Notes: generated from the sequence alone by a model not told the origin. 64,000 nucleotides of DNA from Aselliscus stoliczkanus (GCA_033961575.1 CM066728.1:96424852-96488851), one strand, 5' to 3'; positions 35,201 to 47,366 are shown, counted from the first letter of the stretch. Program-made: numbers and translations.

Positions 35201-36741
35201 ACAATAATTGAATTGCAGTAGCAACAAAGTTGAAGAAAAATACTGAATTGTTCTCCCCTTTACTGAGTTCATGAGCTCAGGGTCCATAAGGTTGATGTGG
35301 GAGAATAATCACAGCTAATTGGAGAGGTGCAGGAAAGTGTTGTTCTAAAAGAACATCCAACACTTAAGTCAGAGAGATAGCGAGATGAAGACAATGTTTT
35401 AAGCTGTACCAAATAGAAACCAATTTGGTGTAAAGCAGACCCACAGATTTGCATTTCCTATAAATCCCTCACAGGATGCCAATACAGCTGTTCTATGGAC
35501 AATGATTTTGGTAGCAAGGCTATCAGCCAATTGACTTATTGGCTTACACTGTAGACAGAAAGTGGGAATAAGAAGGGCAGTTGGATCTTTTTCTTTGACG
35601 AAGGTGAGCACTAAGCTTAGTGGCCAGAAGACTAATATTAACCTACGCGGATGGATACTTGGATACATATTACTTATTCTCACCTCTCCAACTGATCTGT
35701 GATTTGTTTAAGAGGGGAACTCATATGGAATTTTAAAACCTTTTTATTAATCTCCGAGAATATCTACTTGATTTAATAAAAGTTCCAAATAAATATTTAT
35801 TAATTTTTATTAGTTCTTTAGTGTGTACCTTTTATCTAAAGGGAAAAGGTATTCATTCATGGATAGATTGAATTAAGTAAGCTGAATAATAACACAATCA
35901 CTGCATTTTTAAACAATTGTAACTTATTCATTCCTTTGAATTAATATTATACCACTTTTAGTGATTTGGTTTCATTTTTATGTTTGTTAAAGCCAATTAT
36001 CACATTTTTAATTATATCCAATTTAATTTAATGACAATTTTCTAATATACTTTAGTATTTCATAAGAAAAAAATAGCCACGAGATAAATTATACATGGAA
36101 GTGGTATAATGTATAGTCTCACATTTCATATATATCTGTATATGTGCTATATTATCATGAAACTCAGTCTGTATATAGCAAATATTTTTATATGTTAATA
36201 TTTTTCTATGTAGTACTTCTAGTAAATATTATTGCTGCTAATACTGAATAATTTACTCCTCTCTTAAGTCAAGTAAAATATTCACTAAATTATCCACAAG
36301 TGTTAAACCAGTGAGTGTATTGCTTAATCTAATATCTTTTTTTTTTGTCCCATTGTTTTTTTGGTAGGATTATATTCAATCCCTTTTAATTAATCAGATA
36401 TTTACTGCACAACTTTTATTACCAAAGCATTATGTATTATACTCGGGGATATGATGGTGAGTCAAGGTTTATGGTGTTACTCACTTTATAGTCATATGGA
36501 GACAAAAGGCCTACCTCTAAGTTCTGGCTACAGTGCATACTGTCCTGTGTAAGCAGTGTGACAGCAAAAAAAAAAGTGACACAGGAATGCAGAAAATTAA
36601 GACGAATTTCATTCATTGCATTTGTATAGGATTTGAGAGGAAATTTGTTCATTTGATCTGGACCTTGAAAATTAAATAAGGTGTATGTAGATAAAGTTTT
36701 GTTGCTGAGAAAAAAAAAAGAAAAAAAAAAGAAACATAAAT
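32256..36741. other. unassigned AT-rich DNA
   Basis: No gene or named repeat is recognised in this interval. Short overlapping frames near 32584-32920 and 35269-35683 lack any recognisable product. Confidence 0.5.
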
Positions 36742-37080
36742 GTCTTATTCAGCTTGGGCAGCCACAGCAAAGTACCACTGACTGGGTGGCTTACACACAA
36801 CATAAATTTATTTCCCATAGTTTGAGACTGGAAGTTCTAAATGAGGGTGACAGTTCTGCTGAGGGGGCTCTTCTTGGTTGCACTGCTAACATCTCTTTGA
36901 ATCCTATGTGCTGGAAAGTGGGAAAGGTATCTCTCTGAGGTCTCTTTTCTAAGGGCACTAATCCCAATGGTGAGGGATCCACCCTCATGACCTAATCACC
37001 TCCCAGAGACCCTATCTCCAAATACATTATACTGGGGGTAGGGTTATGAATTTTGGAGGCCATAAGCATTCAGCCCATAA
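36742..37080 (-). mobile_element. MLT1-like (ERVL-MaLR) LTR fragment
   Basis: AGTACCACTGACTGGGTGGC near the start, then GGGCACTAATCCCAATGGTG, a TCATGACCTAATCACCTCCC segment and ATTCAGCCCATAAGA at the end follow the inverted order of MaLR-type LTRs. The block is the same as at 4303-4672 but better preserved. Confidence 0.6.
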
Positions 37081-37969
37081 GAATAAGCAAGACCAAAGGC
37101 CATTTAAATGTAGTGCAGATAGTATTTTAGACAAGCAGCATGGTGGAACTGATAGTGGGAGAGTTAGCCACAACAGAAATTTGGAAGCAGAAACATAACG
37201 GCACTTGGAGACAATATCAGTATGTTTTCTGAAAAGATGATAAATAGCTACTGTTTGGGGTAGAAATAAAGAGAGAGTGTCAGATGTGTTTATACCAGCC
37301 ATAATTTTTTAATGATAATTATTATGAAAATTTAATCCAATCTTTTATATGTAATTGTAATATCCATAACTATATGAAATTGAAAAATAAGAAAGAACTG
37401 ACTTTGAACTGAAGACTGATATATCACATAAAACAGCCCTTAGTCAGTCAGTATACTCATTAAACTACAGGCATGGTTTATTAGTAGTAGATTTCATGGA
37501 TATATAAGATTCTGGTAAGTTTGATTTCCATCATCCTCAGCTGAGTCTGGGATCAGCATTCTCTTTAAAGATGGGACTAGTACAGAGAGCAACATGGTCG
37601 TAGCTAACTTAAGTCAAAAGAGTGTGCAGCATTTAAAATTGTCCTTTATATATAAATCATAATTCTTTATACATTGGAGAAGATCGAAGGGAGAAGTTAA
37701 ACAAGTTATGGTGTTAAAGAATAGCTTCTCAAAGGGGCACTAAAAGGTGCCAGAGGAGAGAGCTGACTGGGAAGCCAAGGTCCTGAAGAGCTAAGGGGAT
37801 GTCTCAGTTGGGGGATGGGAGGGTTGGGCAGTGGCGGTGGCAGAAGAATAGGTGAAAACCATAAATTAAAATGATTTCTTAGATAATATCTTAACTGGAG
37901 GTTAAAATAATTGTACACAGCCTGTTTTAACAAGCTCTCCTTAGCATAATATGACTTGACTACATCTAA
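37081..37969. other. unassigned DNA
   Basis: No gene or named repeat is recognised in this interval. Confidence 0.5.
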
Positions 37970-38106
37970 TGCAGTGATTATCAATTAAGTCTTCACCCAA
38001 AATCACCTGGTGAAAACATCTAAGCAGTGTTAATGCTCACGCCCTACTGTAGATCAACTGAATCAAAATCTCAGAAGACGACACTGTCATTTTTAAAAGC
38101 TCTCAA
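37970..38106 (+). mobile_element. MER5A-like hAT-type DNA transposon fragment
   Basis: GCAGTGATTATCAATTAAGT at the left end matches the CAGTGATTCTCAA-type terminus. AATCACCTGGTGAAAACATC and CAACTGAATCAAAATCTCAG follow in the right order for MER5A, a short non-autonomous element. The right terminus is not visible. Confidence 0.72.
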
Positions 38107-38199
38107 GATTATTCATACATATACATAAATCATTAAAAAACTACTACTGATCCAATTGATCAAGAAATTGAATGAAAAACAAAAATTCTCAGGAGTTGT

Positions 38200-39560
38200 A
38201 GCTAAGAAATTCACCTCCATCTATGCATTCCATAACATGTCCTTAATGATTCGTCTGTGACTAAGTGAAAGAGGCTTTTTTGTTTTTCCTGGAATATATA
38301 AAGAACCCCAAGGAATCAATAAGAAAGGAAAAGCAACATCATAGAACATCAGGTGATGAATATGACAGACAATGCAGAACTAAAGAAAACAATTAAAATT
38401 GGGAAAAGATACTCAGTCTAACTGGTAATCAAGGTGATGACATTTCATACTAAAAAGTATTTCATTTTCTAATACCTGATAAATTTGTGAAAATAACTCT
38501 GTAGTGGGAAGAGTGGACAAGTAAATGCATCTATACAACTAGTTGAATATAAATTGTATTTAAAATAGAAAAATATAGTGGAAAATTTTGATGCATTATC
38601 ATTAAAATTAAGTATCTGAATGCCATAAAAGATGTTATCAATTTTACTTCCTGCAAAATGTCCTATGGAAGTACTCAACACATTTGCTCAAGCTCTTCAA
38701 TTTACATTATGTATCACAGCATTCATTGTCATAGAAAAAAATCTGGAAATAACCTGTTTTTATAAAATAAGATAGTAGATATATATTTGGGTATATTAAT
38801 ACAAATGAATTAAATAAATTAACAATAGTTACATGCATCAATGTCACATTATAGCCTGCCTGTCTGCCTCCATGCACCTCTCCATAAAGACAGATCATGA
38901 CTCCAATATTATGCTTACTGTATATATCCCTGTTTGGCACCGAAGGATGGCCGGTTAATCAGTGACGAGTGAGATCCCTCAAGAGAGGGGCAACCTAATC
39001 CAGACACGGATGCATAGGTACCTGTGGGTGCCAATGGGCACCAGTGGGTACCAACAGGAGGAATCAGAAGTTGACAGAAACAGGGCGTGGATACCTTGCT
39101 TCAATTTCTGGGCTGCCTGTGAAATGACCTATTGATATGATAATATCTGTCCTCCATGCACTCTTATCAGTAAGCCTTGGAGAAGGACTTCTGTCTCTTA
39201 AGAGGTGCATAACAATAACCTCCAGGGACCTCCAGTAACGGCAGCTTGCAGGTGAGGGTGATTTGGCCCTGAGCTATGTTTTCGGGTGTGAGACACACAG
39301 ACCAGAAGTTATATTGACCCTCACTTATGTGTAAGATAATAAAAGGAGCAGTTAGGCCCCATTTGGGGCTTCCTGTCCATGAGGCGGAGGGCCCCTGGCC
39401 CCAGCTGGTTTGGCTCCTATCTGTGTGTCTCTCTCTTTCTTAACCTTTCGCCATCCCTTCTCCACTCCCACCAACCCTGTAGTGTGTGACAGGACACATC
39501 AACATGGATGAATTTTACATACATACATGTAAATGTATGTATTATGTATGTGTAGCTTTG
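38200..39560 (+). mobile_element. old L1 3' fragment split by a solo LTR
   Basis: Decayed plus-strand L1 ORF2/3' end: ACTGGTAATCAAGGTGATGA near 38420, and ATCTGGAAATAACCTGTTTT near 38740, which corresponds to the L1 segment encoding a W-K-Q-P-like stretch. The sequence resumes after the LTR with CAACATGGATGAATTTTACA. The LTR at 38842-39496 separates the two parts. Confidence 0.6.
38842..39496 (+). mobile_element. solo LTR of an endogenous retrovirus
   Basis: A 655-bp block, more GC-rich than its surroundings, starts TGTCACATTATAGCC and ends TGTGACAGGACA, so it has TG...CA ends with TGTCAC/GTGACA inverted termini. The hexamer CATCAA lies immediately outside both ends (38836-38841 and 39497-39502) as a target duplication. 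AATAAA at 39338-39343 followed by GCCCCATTTGGGGCTTCC and a pyrimidine-rich stretch fits R and U5. No internal viral genes are present, so it is a solo LTR formed by recombination. A 6-bp duplication is typical of class II (betaretrovirus-like) elements. That class assignment is an inference. Confidence 0.72.
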
Positions 39561-39870
39561 GTAAGCAACTTTGTTAGGAAGGCTTTACATATTAAATGTA
39601 TAAAATAAATCATAAGAGATGTACTACCCAGCTACTCTTGAATGTTTGACCTGTCAAAGGGCTTAAAAATGGGATAAAGAATCATAGGAGATAAGGAAAT
39701 AGGTATATCTTAATTTTTATTTTTTAAAAAGTTTGAAGCAAACTCTGAAAAATGTAAAGGTGTTGTTTTTTTTAGCCAAAGGGTCTGTTATTCTTAGTTT
39801 CTATTTAGGATGTGCATAATAAAATGTAACTTAAAACACCAATTTACTATTATAAAATTATATAAATTTT

Positions 39871-40368
39871 TGGCTGGGCAAGTGGCCCCGTTGGTTAAGA
39901 GTTAGCTTAACAGCGTGAGTTCTGTGTAACAGGGCGGCTGGTTCAATTTCTACATGGGCCAGTGACGCAGTGCCTGAGTTGAGCTGCCCTATGCTGCTAA
40001 GAGGTAGCAGGATGATTCAGCTGGTGAGAGCACATTTGCCTAACAAAAAGACTGCCTATTAGATGGTGGGCTATGCCCGCCCACAACTAAGACTGAGCTG
40101 CAGCCAGCATGGCTCAGTGGATAGAGCATGCGCTCTTAACCACAAGGCTGCTGTTTCGACTCCCACATGGGATGGTGGCTACGCCTACCCGCAACTAAGT
40201 TTGAATACAGCACCTTGAGCTTACAAGCCACGAGCTGCTGACGGGCAGTCGGGTGGCAACTGGTGCCCTCCACAACTAAGACTGAAGAAAAACAACTTGG
40301 CTGGTCATCTTCCCCAATTCCCTAACACTGTTCCTCTCCCCCAATTACTCAATTAATAAATAGATGAA

Positions 40369-40403
<35 letters not shown>

Positions 40404-40439
40404 ATAGAATTTTAAAAAAGAAGTCAATGTTTAAAAAAA
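39871..40439 (+). mobile_element. long composite SINE with two tRNA-like modules
   Basis: A 569-bp insert is bounded by an exact 19-bp target duplication (39852-39870 and 40440-40458). The first module (from 39871) has a SINE head, AGTGGCCCCGTTGGTT, and a GGTTCAATTTC B-box-like segment. The second (about 40104-40166) reads TGGCTCAGTGGATAGAGCAT, then CTCTTAACCAC and TTTCGACTCCCA. By eye this resembles tRNA-Lys (CTT anticodon context) more than the first module does. The 3' part (40267-40366, CTCCACAACTAAGACTGAAG onward) is shared with 47195 and 48580. It ends in an (AAAT)n tract. It is non-coding and probably L1-mobilised. Confidence 0.85.
40367..40406. repeat. (AAAT)n microsatellite
   Basis: About ten AAAT units in the tail of the composite SINE. 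Confidence 0.95.
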
Positions 40440-40667
40440 ATAAAATTATATAAATTTTGATATATTTATTTATTTATTGGCTGGGTCCCAGGAATTAATC
40501 AATACTATTTGTGTTGTTGTAGCAGTAGACTAAGAATTGAGCACAATTAATATGTGGGAGGTGGGGGTGAGCCCAGCAACACTGAAGTGTCATAGAATGT
40601 TAGGATTTCCAGTTTCACTTAAGTTTCTGTGATCCATGGCTAAATAAAATTAAATGCATATTCCCAC

Positions 40668-40792
40668 TGATAAGTAAACTCCTAAGGGTGGGGGATTTTG
40701 TCAGTTTTGTTAATTTCTGCATCATCAGTAGACACCTAAACATTGTCTGGTTCATAGTTACTCCTCAAATATTTTCTAAATAAAGGAAGTCT
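40668..40792 (+). repeat. L2-like 3' end fragment
   Basis: TTTGTCAGTTTTGTTAATTT, then GTCTGGTTCATAGTTACTCC and AAATATTTTCTAAATAAA, follows the order of the L2 LINE 3' terminus (TTTGTCT..., then TGGCACATAGTAGG..., then AAATATTTGTTGAATGA). Confidence 0.65.
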
Positions 40793-42448
40793 TTTAATAA
40801 AATCACCTAATTTTAATCCCAAGTTCAGGCATCATTAAATATGATTCTATATGAATCATTTTGAATAGTGTAAAGGAAAATTCACAAATAAAATAAAGTC
40901 CACACTAAAAGCATTTGCTATAGCAAGTTTCTTGATGACCAATGATTACTTGCATTTATTTTTAGCCCCATAACAATTTCAGCCATCAGTGATAAACGCA
41001 ATGCATTAACTCTAATTGATATTAGAATGATAACTATATGATTAGATGGTCAAAGCACCTCAACAATTTGTGCAAATGGCCTCTTTGTTCTGGTTTGCAT
41101 CTCAATGAGGTGGTGTTATAAAGAAATTGTCTTGATTCCATTACAACTATACTTTATCAAGGTAAATGAAGAAATAATTGGAACAACCCTGTAACATAGT
41201 TTCTGTTATATTTATAGTTACATAAAAGTGATCAAGAAGTCTTTCAGTATTTTCAATGAGCAAGACATTCTAAACTATAGAGGCAATTCCATATATGTTC
41301 ACAGACAGGATTATAGGAGGTCATCCTCAGAGTCCAGATCTTTCTGAGATTCTCATCAAAACACCAGCAATGATATCTGCCAAAAATATGTTCAGCAAGC
41401 TATTCATTGGTTGGATAAACATGTAATATTTAATCTTAAAAATATATTGCAATTAATTAAAAATAATATAATTTTCAAAATATTTATTAGCCAAGAAGTG
41501 AATTTTATATCATTTGGCTCACACCTTAAAAAACAGACAAAGAAACAAAAAAAACTTCTACCGTTTGGGTTTTGCAAAGTATTAGACCTCAGACTGACTA
41601 AATCTCTGGGGAGAACAGAGAAGCCTTTTCTATAGTGTCTTTTATTCACACTAAGTAGAAGCTGGTAGTGGAGGGGTCTGTGAAACCCTTGCTTTGGTTC
41701 AGATGTGAATTTGGCAGCCTAGGTTTCAATATCGGAATCATACGAGCCATTGCTTTTGTAACTCTCAGAGTATTCATTCTCCCTAAAAGTTTTTCTCTTT
41801 GGATTTGTAAACTTTCTCCTTGGATATAAATCAATATTAACCCTCTTTTATTTATTTCTTACTACTCTTGTTTTATTTCCTTCCAAATGGTTAAAATCTT
41901 TTTTCTGGGAATAAGACCTTTACTCATCTGGCATACAAAAAAAGCATGACCCAAACAGCTTCTGCAACCTTTACATCCATAATGTAGTATCTGCAGGATC
42001 AGACCCATTGAATACCAAAGGCTGCTGAGCATTATTGATTTGGATCCCGTTAGCTCCTAAGATTGGCTAGTTAGTATCAGCCACCTCCAGGGAGGCCCTC
42101 AGCCCATCCGCACTGGGTATCCTCACCCCAATCCTTCCATTCAATTTAGGATTTATCCCCCATATACCCAGCAGTTTCATTTGAATAATATATTGGCATA
42201 TAAGCTTTCCTCCATGAGATCATGCTTTGTTATGTATCTTTCAAACATCTCCAATATCATACATTTGCATGCGAAGTTCTAATACAAAATCATGCAATTA
42301 AAAATAAAATAGTTTAGTGTGTATACTACCATTTCGCATTTAAAATAACAGCTGCCTTGTTCTAATTTGTAATCACTGAATTCCTTGAACAGTTCTGTGA
42401 CAGTGGTAGAAAGTTAATAAACATCTATTTATGTTGACTAATTTCCAA

Positions 42449-42451
<3 letters not shown>
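40793..42451. other. unassigned AT-rich DNA
   Basis: No gene or named repeat is recognised in this interval. Confidence 0.5.
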
Positions 42452-42479
<28 letters not shown>

Positions 42480-42538
42480 TCTATTGGTCCTGATTGTTTA
42501 TATATATATATATCTATATCTATATATATATATATATA
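42452..42538. repeat. two (TA)n microsatellites
   Basis: (TA)n at 42452-42479 and 42498-42538 (the second with TCTATA interruptions) flank the left copy of a 21-bp direct repeat. Confidence 0.93.
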
Positions 42539-42831
42539 ACCATATATTTTAGGGCTTCTATGTTGTGCAGGGTTGTCTGTTATTAAACCTCCTCCATTCT
42601 TTGCAACACAGGAAATCGCATTTCCCAAAATCACTTTTCTGTAGGCCCACGGTTAGCATTCCAGCCTTCTCTCCCAGCTCCTCCACATCCATGGACACTC
42701 CAATTCTTAACCTGTGCCCCGCCCCCAGCCCCGCCCCCTCATGCTTGCAGTGACTCTATTCCTGTAACTGAACCTGGAATGACCATAAGTTTATGTTGCT
42801 TCTGGGCAGAAGTGGATTTGGATCCTATTGA
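42500..42831 (-). mobile_element. anonymous retro-insert flanked by 21-bp direct repeats
   Basis: The 21-bp sequence containing TCTATTGGTCCTGATTG occurs exactly at 42479-42499 and 42832-42852. Between them is 332 bp that begins with a (TA)-rich tract and contains CCCCGCCCCCAGCCCCGCC (GC boxes, 42718-42736), unlike the AT-rich surroundings. Read on the minus strand, the insert ends in an A/T-rich tail and the direct repeat begins AAACAA, which fits L1-mediated retroposition. I recognise no source gene. A processed transcript fragment or unknown repeat is possible. Confidence 0.5.
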
Positions 42832-42852
42832 TTCTATTGGTCCTGATTGTTT

Positions 42853-45800
42853 GGCAAAGCCTGGATTTCTGTTGGTTACCTAATCAACGGTGGTCTATGT
42901 GTCTTTCCTCCTCAAAGACCTGGATACCTAATTAATAATCAAAGAAGATTCAATAAACAAGATCTATCATGCTAATGTTAAAATACATTCTTTGTTGTAT
43001 ATTATCACCCATCAGGATATGAACATATGGATATTTATCCAAAAATAATATTTCCTTCTTAAGTTATGAACTATGTGTGACTAACTTTTAAATCCCAAAT
43101 TTTATGGTATTTTAACTGGGATGAAATTTCCTCTAAATTCAGCTGTTATTTAACAAACACTTATTGAGTTTTTTGTATGAGTTAGTATTACAGCAAAATA
43201 CTGTAAATATAAAAATGCATTATTTATTTTTAATGCTACCTTTTAGGATAATTCATGTATTAGGTGAGATAATGTGTGAAAAAAATAATTATAATTTACT
43301 AGTTCACTCTTATGAGAATAGATGTTTTATATTTATGTGTGTGTGTGTGTGTGTGCGTGTGTGTGTGTGTGTGTCATTCACCAAAGAAATAACAATATGA
43401 GCTAAGCTAACCACATCAGGCCACTCTGATGTGTTATTTCACAAGCTGGACCTTAATTGATTCAAATAATAGAGACCTGATGAGGTGTATGTTTTTCAGC
43501 CTTTTATAGAATCAACCTGAAAATAATCCTATTTATAGGACAATGACTCTACATATAGTCACTTAACATAAAGAGTTGTCAAAACCTTTAATAACTGAAC
43601 AGAGTAAAAATAAGTTATATGTAGATATGATAATTGAATTCTTTAGTATAAATGTTCTATTTTGTATTTGGAGTACTTAAATAACTAATAAAATATTATC
43701 TTCCACAATTTACTCAACTCTTAGAGGCAATCAACAAATCAATTCGTCCAATGTTAGGTTGGACTTTTGGTTGAAGTATATTGCCCTTTTGATCAAATTT
43801 GGTTTGTAAAAGGTAAAAAAGTAACAGCAATAATATTAATTGGATAACTACTAATTATTATGAAAAATGAAAATCACATTGCCTTCTCTTAACTTTGGAA
43901 GATTGGTGATATCAAATTATCCTACAGAGCACATATAAATGTGAGATTTCTAAAAAAAAAAGAAAAAGCACTTTTCCAACTGCTCATGTTGTCAACAATC
44001 TTGGTGTGCTAGTTATCTAATTAACTTGGATAGAGAGTCCAATTATAATTCTGAAGTTCACTGTGGAAGTACAATTATTTTTTTATTATCATTAACTTGG
44101 CTTAATCACCTTTAACACAATTTTTGTAGGTCCTCAACTAATTAGTTTTAGTAGCTAATTACTGAATATTGAGAAATTTGATTTTCACTAAGATCTAATG
44201 ATGTCTATTGTCATTTGGGTAGGATTGTGAGCACATTCTGTACCTGACACTAAACGAAGTTCACTAAAGGTCAATTTTTATTGAACTCAGAAATTCTATA
44301 ATATAATTGATATATAGGGATATGTATAGATCCATAGCAAGTAGTCCATCATTAGCTTCTAATAGAATCTTTGATTTTGTCCATATGTAAACTTCCATTC
44401 CATACAAATTAAGTAATGATGAAAAAGTCAATTTCAGTTGCCACTTTAACGAAAATGATTTTTTAAATTAATCTCTTAAGGAAAAAATGATAAATGATAA
44501 AAATTAATACCTCATTTGGAAGTCAATATAACTTTTCTAATATTATGTTTGTTTGTTTTTATTTACTTCAAAGTTGCTTTTTAATTTCAGTCCCTTACAT
44601 TTTTTCCCCTAAATTTGTTATTTTCTGTTTTTCTATTTTATAGCCAATATTCAATATATCTAAATTTCAACACCAGTTATAATTGTTTCTCTCTATACTA
44701 TGATATTCACTTTGAAAAGTCAGTTCCTGAAAGTCATTTATGTTGGTAAATTGTATTCATTATAAATTCTGGTAATGAGTTCAAGAGATATTTGTTCCCC
44801 TTAGATTATTATTTGGATGTAATACACTGATATTGTCCCCAAAGATGAAACAAAGTATTTACATATTTATGAAAAATAAATAGTCAAATATATCTGAAAT
44901 TATGCATATGAATACCCAATGGCATAGGCACTATAATTTAAATTTATAACTTTAGAAATGTTGCTATCTGTCTTACAAACAGCAAGAGACCAGCCTTAAA
45001 TAATTCAAATGCAATTCATTTTTATTAAATTGTATTGTTTGTATATTAAACTATAAAATAATTTGTATAAATTGACAAAACCATTAGGGAATAAAAAATA
45101 GATTGTGTATCCCTTTATCATCTTTGTTTTAACCAGAAAAAAAAAAAAAGAACCCTGCATATGGAGGAAAGTTTAAGATATACTGTATTTACTAATGTCA
45201 AACAAGAAGTCAAAATAATTCATAATCAACAACTTGTAGAGTATAATACAAATTGGACAAGAAATATTTAAACTACCACTGCTTGTTAACACTACCCTAC
45301 TGATTTTGCCCCAAGTAATGGAGATTGACACTTAGGAAAAAAAATAAATAAATAATTTGCTTATTGTCAAATAGTGCCAAATCTTGGAAATCTGTGACAG
45401 TTCTAATTTTCATTGCATTTCTGCTGTGCTATATTGCTTCTTGCTAAGACCCAGCAACAAACCAGAGGACAGAAGAGAAAACGTTGTCTCTTCCTTCAAG
45501 GAGAGGAGACATCTAATTATCAAAACTGAATGCAAGAAAATTTACCTAAATGAGTGATTGAGAAGATACACAAGCCATATTCATTAATTTAAGTGATAGA
45601 CACACAAAACTGTGGGCAAGTCACATCAATAATATGAAATTTACGTATTTTGAGTAATTTTTGTCTTTAACGAAGTGCAATTTATCTTAATTCAGAATGA
45701 AGTAACTTGAAGATTGGGAAACATATTAGAAATACCTTCCTACTTAGAATTATTATATAGTTTTCCTCTCTGTTAATTGATGTGGTATACAAAATAATAT

Positions 45801-45867
45801 TCACAAGTTTTTGTGTGAACAAATAGGTAATAAATAAATAGGTAATATGTGTCTATGGTTCAGAATT
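42853..45867. other. unassigned AT-rich DNA with one TG tract
   Basis: Apart from the TG repeat at 43336 and a short A run near 45139, no gene or named repeat is recognised. Confidence 0.5.
43336..43374. repeat. (TG)n microsatellite
   Basis: About 19 TG units with one CG interruption. Confidence 0.95.
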
Positions 45868-45884
45868 TCAAAAAGATTGTAGGA

Positions 45885-45970
45885 GGGCCGGGCAAGTGGC
45901 ACGGTTGTTAAGCGCTGGCTTGGGAAGCCAGCAGCCCCGGTTTGGGGGCCACAAAAAAAAAAAAAAATAA
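45885..45970 (+). mobile_element. type B SINE, internally shortened
   Basis: Sense short SINE with head GGGCCGGGCAAGTGGCACGG and CCCCGGTTTGGGGGCCACA, then directly an A tail. The usual CATATGAGGGCCAGTGACACTGCCCTC end is missing. TCAAAAAGATT at 45868-45878 and 45971-45981 is a target duplication. Confidence 0.9.
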
Positions 45971-46039
45971 TCAAAAAGATTAAAGGGCACATTGTGTATA
46001 ATAAGATTATACGAACACTTCACTTGTACGTACAGTCCT

Positions 46040-46476
46040 CCTGTTTCCCTTTCCAATGTCAACCAGTCATCTTCAACACTTAATGGAGTTTATTTCCCTA
46101 GCCCTTGATTATGAGTATAGTTATATAACTGGTTTGTAGAGAAGTGCAATGTTGGAGAACAGGATGCAAACAGAGGATTGAAAGATACTTTGAAGACTAT
46201 GCTTGCTTGCCTTGTATCTCTGCCTTCATCGTGAGAAGATGCCCACAATAGCCTACCTGAGTGATGTGAGAGGTACCAGGAAGACAGCTGAACAGCCAGC
46301 CAACACATATCTGATCCTAGAAATGCAATGGAGGCCAGGCAAGGCCAGAAGAACTAATCCGCCTAAATCACTGATTCATTGTTTTGTAAGAGTTCAAAAC
46401 GAATTGTGTTTAAGCCACAGAGTTTGGGATAGTTTTCTATACAGCATTTTTATTGCAATGGAGAACTAATACAAAT
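46040..46476 (+). mobile_element. MLT1-like (ERVL-MaLR) LTR fragment
   Basis: CGTGAGAAGATGCCCACAAT and later GTGTTTAAGCCACAGAGTTT, GGGATAGTTTTCTATACAGC and an end at GAGAACTAATACA fit the 3' part of a MaLR-type LTR in sense orientation. It is non-coding. The subfamily is not resolved. Confidence 0.6.
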
Positions 46477-46876
46477 GCATGTGTGTTTTAAATGTTAATA
46501 CAGATTATGCTATTAATAAGAACGATACTATATTTTACTCTAACCAGCAATATAATTAAGAGAGCAAAGCATTATGAGGTTAATTAGCTGTTATTTTCCA
46601 ATTGGATGGATGAAAAATAGTATTCCTCATAGTTGGTATTTCTTATAGGCGAGATCTTTATGTAAAAATAGAAATTAATGTATTGGCAATTCAACCGTGA
46701 ATACCTCCTGATTACATAACTTTCCTTCTCCATTTGACTTAATCACAATCCTAACTTTGGTACGTATTTTTACATATAAATGTAAATAATTCAGATAAAA
46801 AATACCACATTTATTTTGGTGGTATTTTCTAGATATATCATTCTCATGTTCTGTTATTTAAAATGCCTATACTCTT

Positions 46877-47349
46877 GGGCCGGCCAAGGGGCGCATTGGT
46901 TGGGAGCTGGTTTTGGAATGCCAGCGCCCCGGTTCGGATCCCACATATGAGGACCAGTGACACTGCCCTATAAAGCTGACAACAGCTCCACCTGGAGCTG
47001 GGCTGTACGAGCCCCCGGAACCGTGTAGGCTGCAGCCCCTGCTGCAGTGGGCTGCCATGGGCTACAGTGAGCGGCCGGCAGCCAGCGTGAGCTGCCAGTA
47101 GCCGCGGTGAGCGGCCATCCAGAGGCTGGCGACCGATCTGCCTCATCGGGGAAGAGCACAATGATGACACCAACATGGGCCAGTGAAGCAACGTCCTCCA
47201 CAACTAGACTGAAGAACAAAAAGACAGCAACTTGTCTGTTCCCCTTCCGCGATTCCCCAGTGCTGTTTCCCTCCCCCAATTCCCCAATAAAATCTTTAAA
47301 AAAACAAAACAAAACAAAAAAACAACAACAAAAAAATACATAAATAAAT
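46877..47349 (+). mobile_element. composite SINE: type B head, GC-rich middle, shared tail
   Basis: A 473-bp insert carries an exact 17-bp target duplication, AAAATGCCTATACTCTT, at 46860-46876 and 47350-47366. The first 100 bp is a type B unit (GGGCCGGCC head, ACTGCCC end). The middle (about 46976-47190) is GC-rich with repeated GAGCTG/GAGCGGCC motifs. The end (47195-47300) is the CTCCACAACTAGACTGAAGA... tail shared with 40267 and 48580, including AATAAA, then an A/C-rich tail. The exact duplication and intact modules suggest a young insertion. Overlapping frames of 60 to 143 codons on both strands are not genes. Confidence 0.88.
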
Positions 47350-47366
47350 AAAATGCCTATACTCTT

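Noticed and set aside
40104..40166. Functional tRNA-Lys gene
   Set aside because: The segment lacks a clean acceptor stem and lies inside a retroposed element with a target duplication, so it is a SINE module.
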